Shown in pieces: positions 6,173-6,269 of a stretch of DNA of 6,269 bases. The notes beneath the pieces are model-generated. The model saw nothing but the letters and a program-made list of their open reading frames with translations, searched no databases and had not been told where the DNA came from. Position numbers and translations under genes: made by a program. Source of the DNA: JBFGCT01 sp041581055 (GTDB taxonomy: Bacteria > Actinomycetota > Acidimicrobiia > Acidimicrobiales > Ilumatobacteraceae); assembly GCA_041581055.1 (NCBI GenBank), contig JBFGCT010000206.1:1-6269 (forward strand), written 5' to 3'. Each line of letters starts with the position of its first letter. Positions within the stretch are counted from its first letter, which is position 1.

Positions 6173-6217
6173 TCCGGTGAGAGGTGAGACCTACAGGTCA
6201 CCCTGGATCTCACCGGA
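6173..6217. repeat. Nested inverted repeat, unit 1
   Basis: Outer arms TCCGGTGAGA (6173-6182) and TCTCACCGGA (6208-6217) are perfect 10-base reverse complements around a 25-base centre. Inside, GGTGA (6183-6187) pairs with TCACC (6198-6202), and CCT (6190-6192) with AGG (6195-6197). No T tract follows on either strand. Confidence 0.8.
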
Positions 6218-6244
6218 ACGTCCGCCAAGCCCGCTCCGGTGAGA

Positions 6245-6269
6245 GGTGAGACCACCTGTCGGTCTCACC
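6245..6269. repeat. Inverted repeat, unit 2 (reaches window edge)
   Basis: Arms GGTGAGACC (6245-6253) and GGTCTCACC (6261-6269) are perfect 9-base reverse complements around the 7-base loop ACCTGTC. The preceding TCCGGTGAGA (6235-6244) is the same outer arm as in unit 1, so the structure may extend a few bases beyond the window. Confidence 0.8.

Larger units (their letters stand above)
6172..6269. repeat. GGTGAGA-based direct and inverted repeat array
   Basis: A 20-nt unit, CTCCGGTGAGAGGTGAGACC, occurs perfectly at 6172-6191 and 6234-6253. Each copy contains a tandem pair of GGTGAGA (6176-6189 and 6238-6251). The reverse complement TCTCACC occurs at 6208-6214 and 6263-6269. That makes six copies of one heptamer in 94 bases. 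The array lies upstream of the CMD/VOC genes and runs into the window edge. It may be an intergenic palindromic repeat element, an operator cluster, or the end of a structure belonging to the unseen neighbour. Confidence 0.85.

Noticed and set aside
6172..6253. CRISPR array
   Set aside because: The exact repeat is only 20 nt, only two copies are seen, and the intervening 42 bases contain inverted copies of the repeat itself instead of a unique spacer.

Overview
The window is very GC-rich, and every supported gene lies on the minus strand. Frequent GTG starts, heavy Ala/Arg/Gly/Val use and the protein families present point to a high-GC actinobacterium. An Acidimicrobiia-type genome (Ilumatobacter-like) is my best guess, from general resemblance only and not from any search.

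Right to left, in the direction of transcription, the layout is as follows. (1) At 6172-6269 is a dense set of direct and inverted repeats built on the heptamer GGTGAGA; it continues to the window edge. (2) At 6119-4911 is a two-gene unit separated by only 18 nt: a carboxymuconolactone decarboxylase/AhpD-like protein with a CxxC motif, and a VOC (glyoxalase/extradiol dioxygenase) superfamily protein. (3) At 4910-4762 is an intergenic region with a strong imperfect dyad; it should hold the promoter of the next operon. (4) From 4761 to the left edge is a tightly packed Tad/Flp-type pilus (or related type IV filament) assembly operon: A24 prepilin peptidase, CpaB-like SAF protein, degenerate CpaE/MinD-like protein, TadA/CpaF ATPase, TadB-like membrane protein, and the start of a TadC-like membrane protein cut by the window edge.

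The Tad genes form one coherent machine. The peptidase trims prepilins, the TadA hexamer supplies energy, TadB and TadC form the inner-membrane platform, the CpaE-like protein probably positions or regulates the ATPase, and the CpaB-like protein sits on the outside of the membrane. Pilins (Flp) and TadE/F-type pseudopilins are not in this window and would be expected beyond the left edge. Three of the five gene junctions are GTGA stop/start overlaps, one is an 8-nt overlap and one is a 7-nt gap, so translation is probably coupled throughout.

The points most worth a second look are the GGTGAGA repeat array upstream of the CMD/VOC genes, the dyad in front of the Tad operon, the CpaE-like protein without a P-loop lysine, and a 20-nt perfect direct repeat straddling the cpaE-like/tadA junction. 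I found no RNA gene, insertion sequence, convincing CRISPR array or phage gene.
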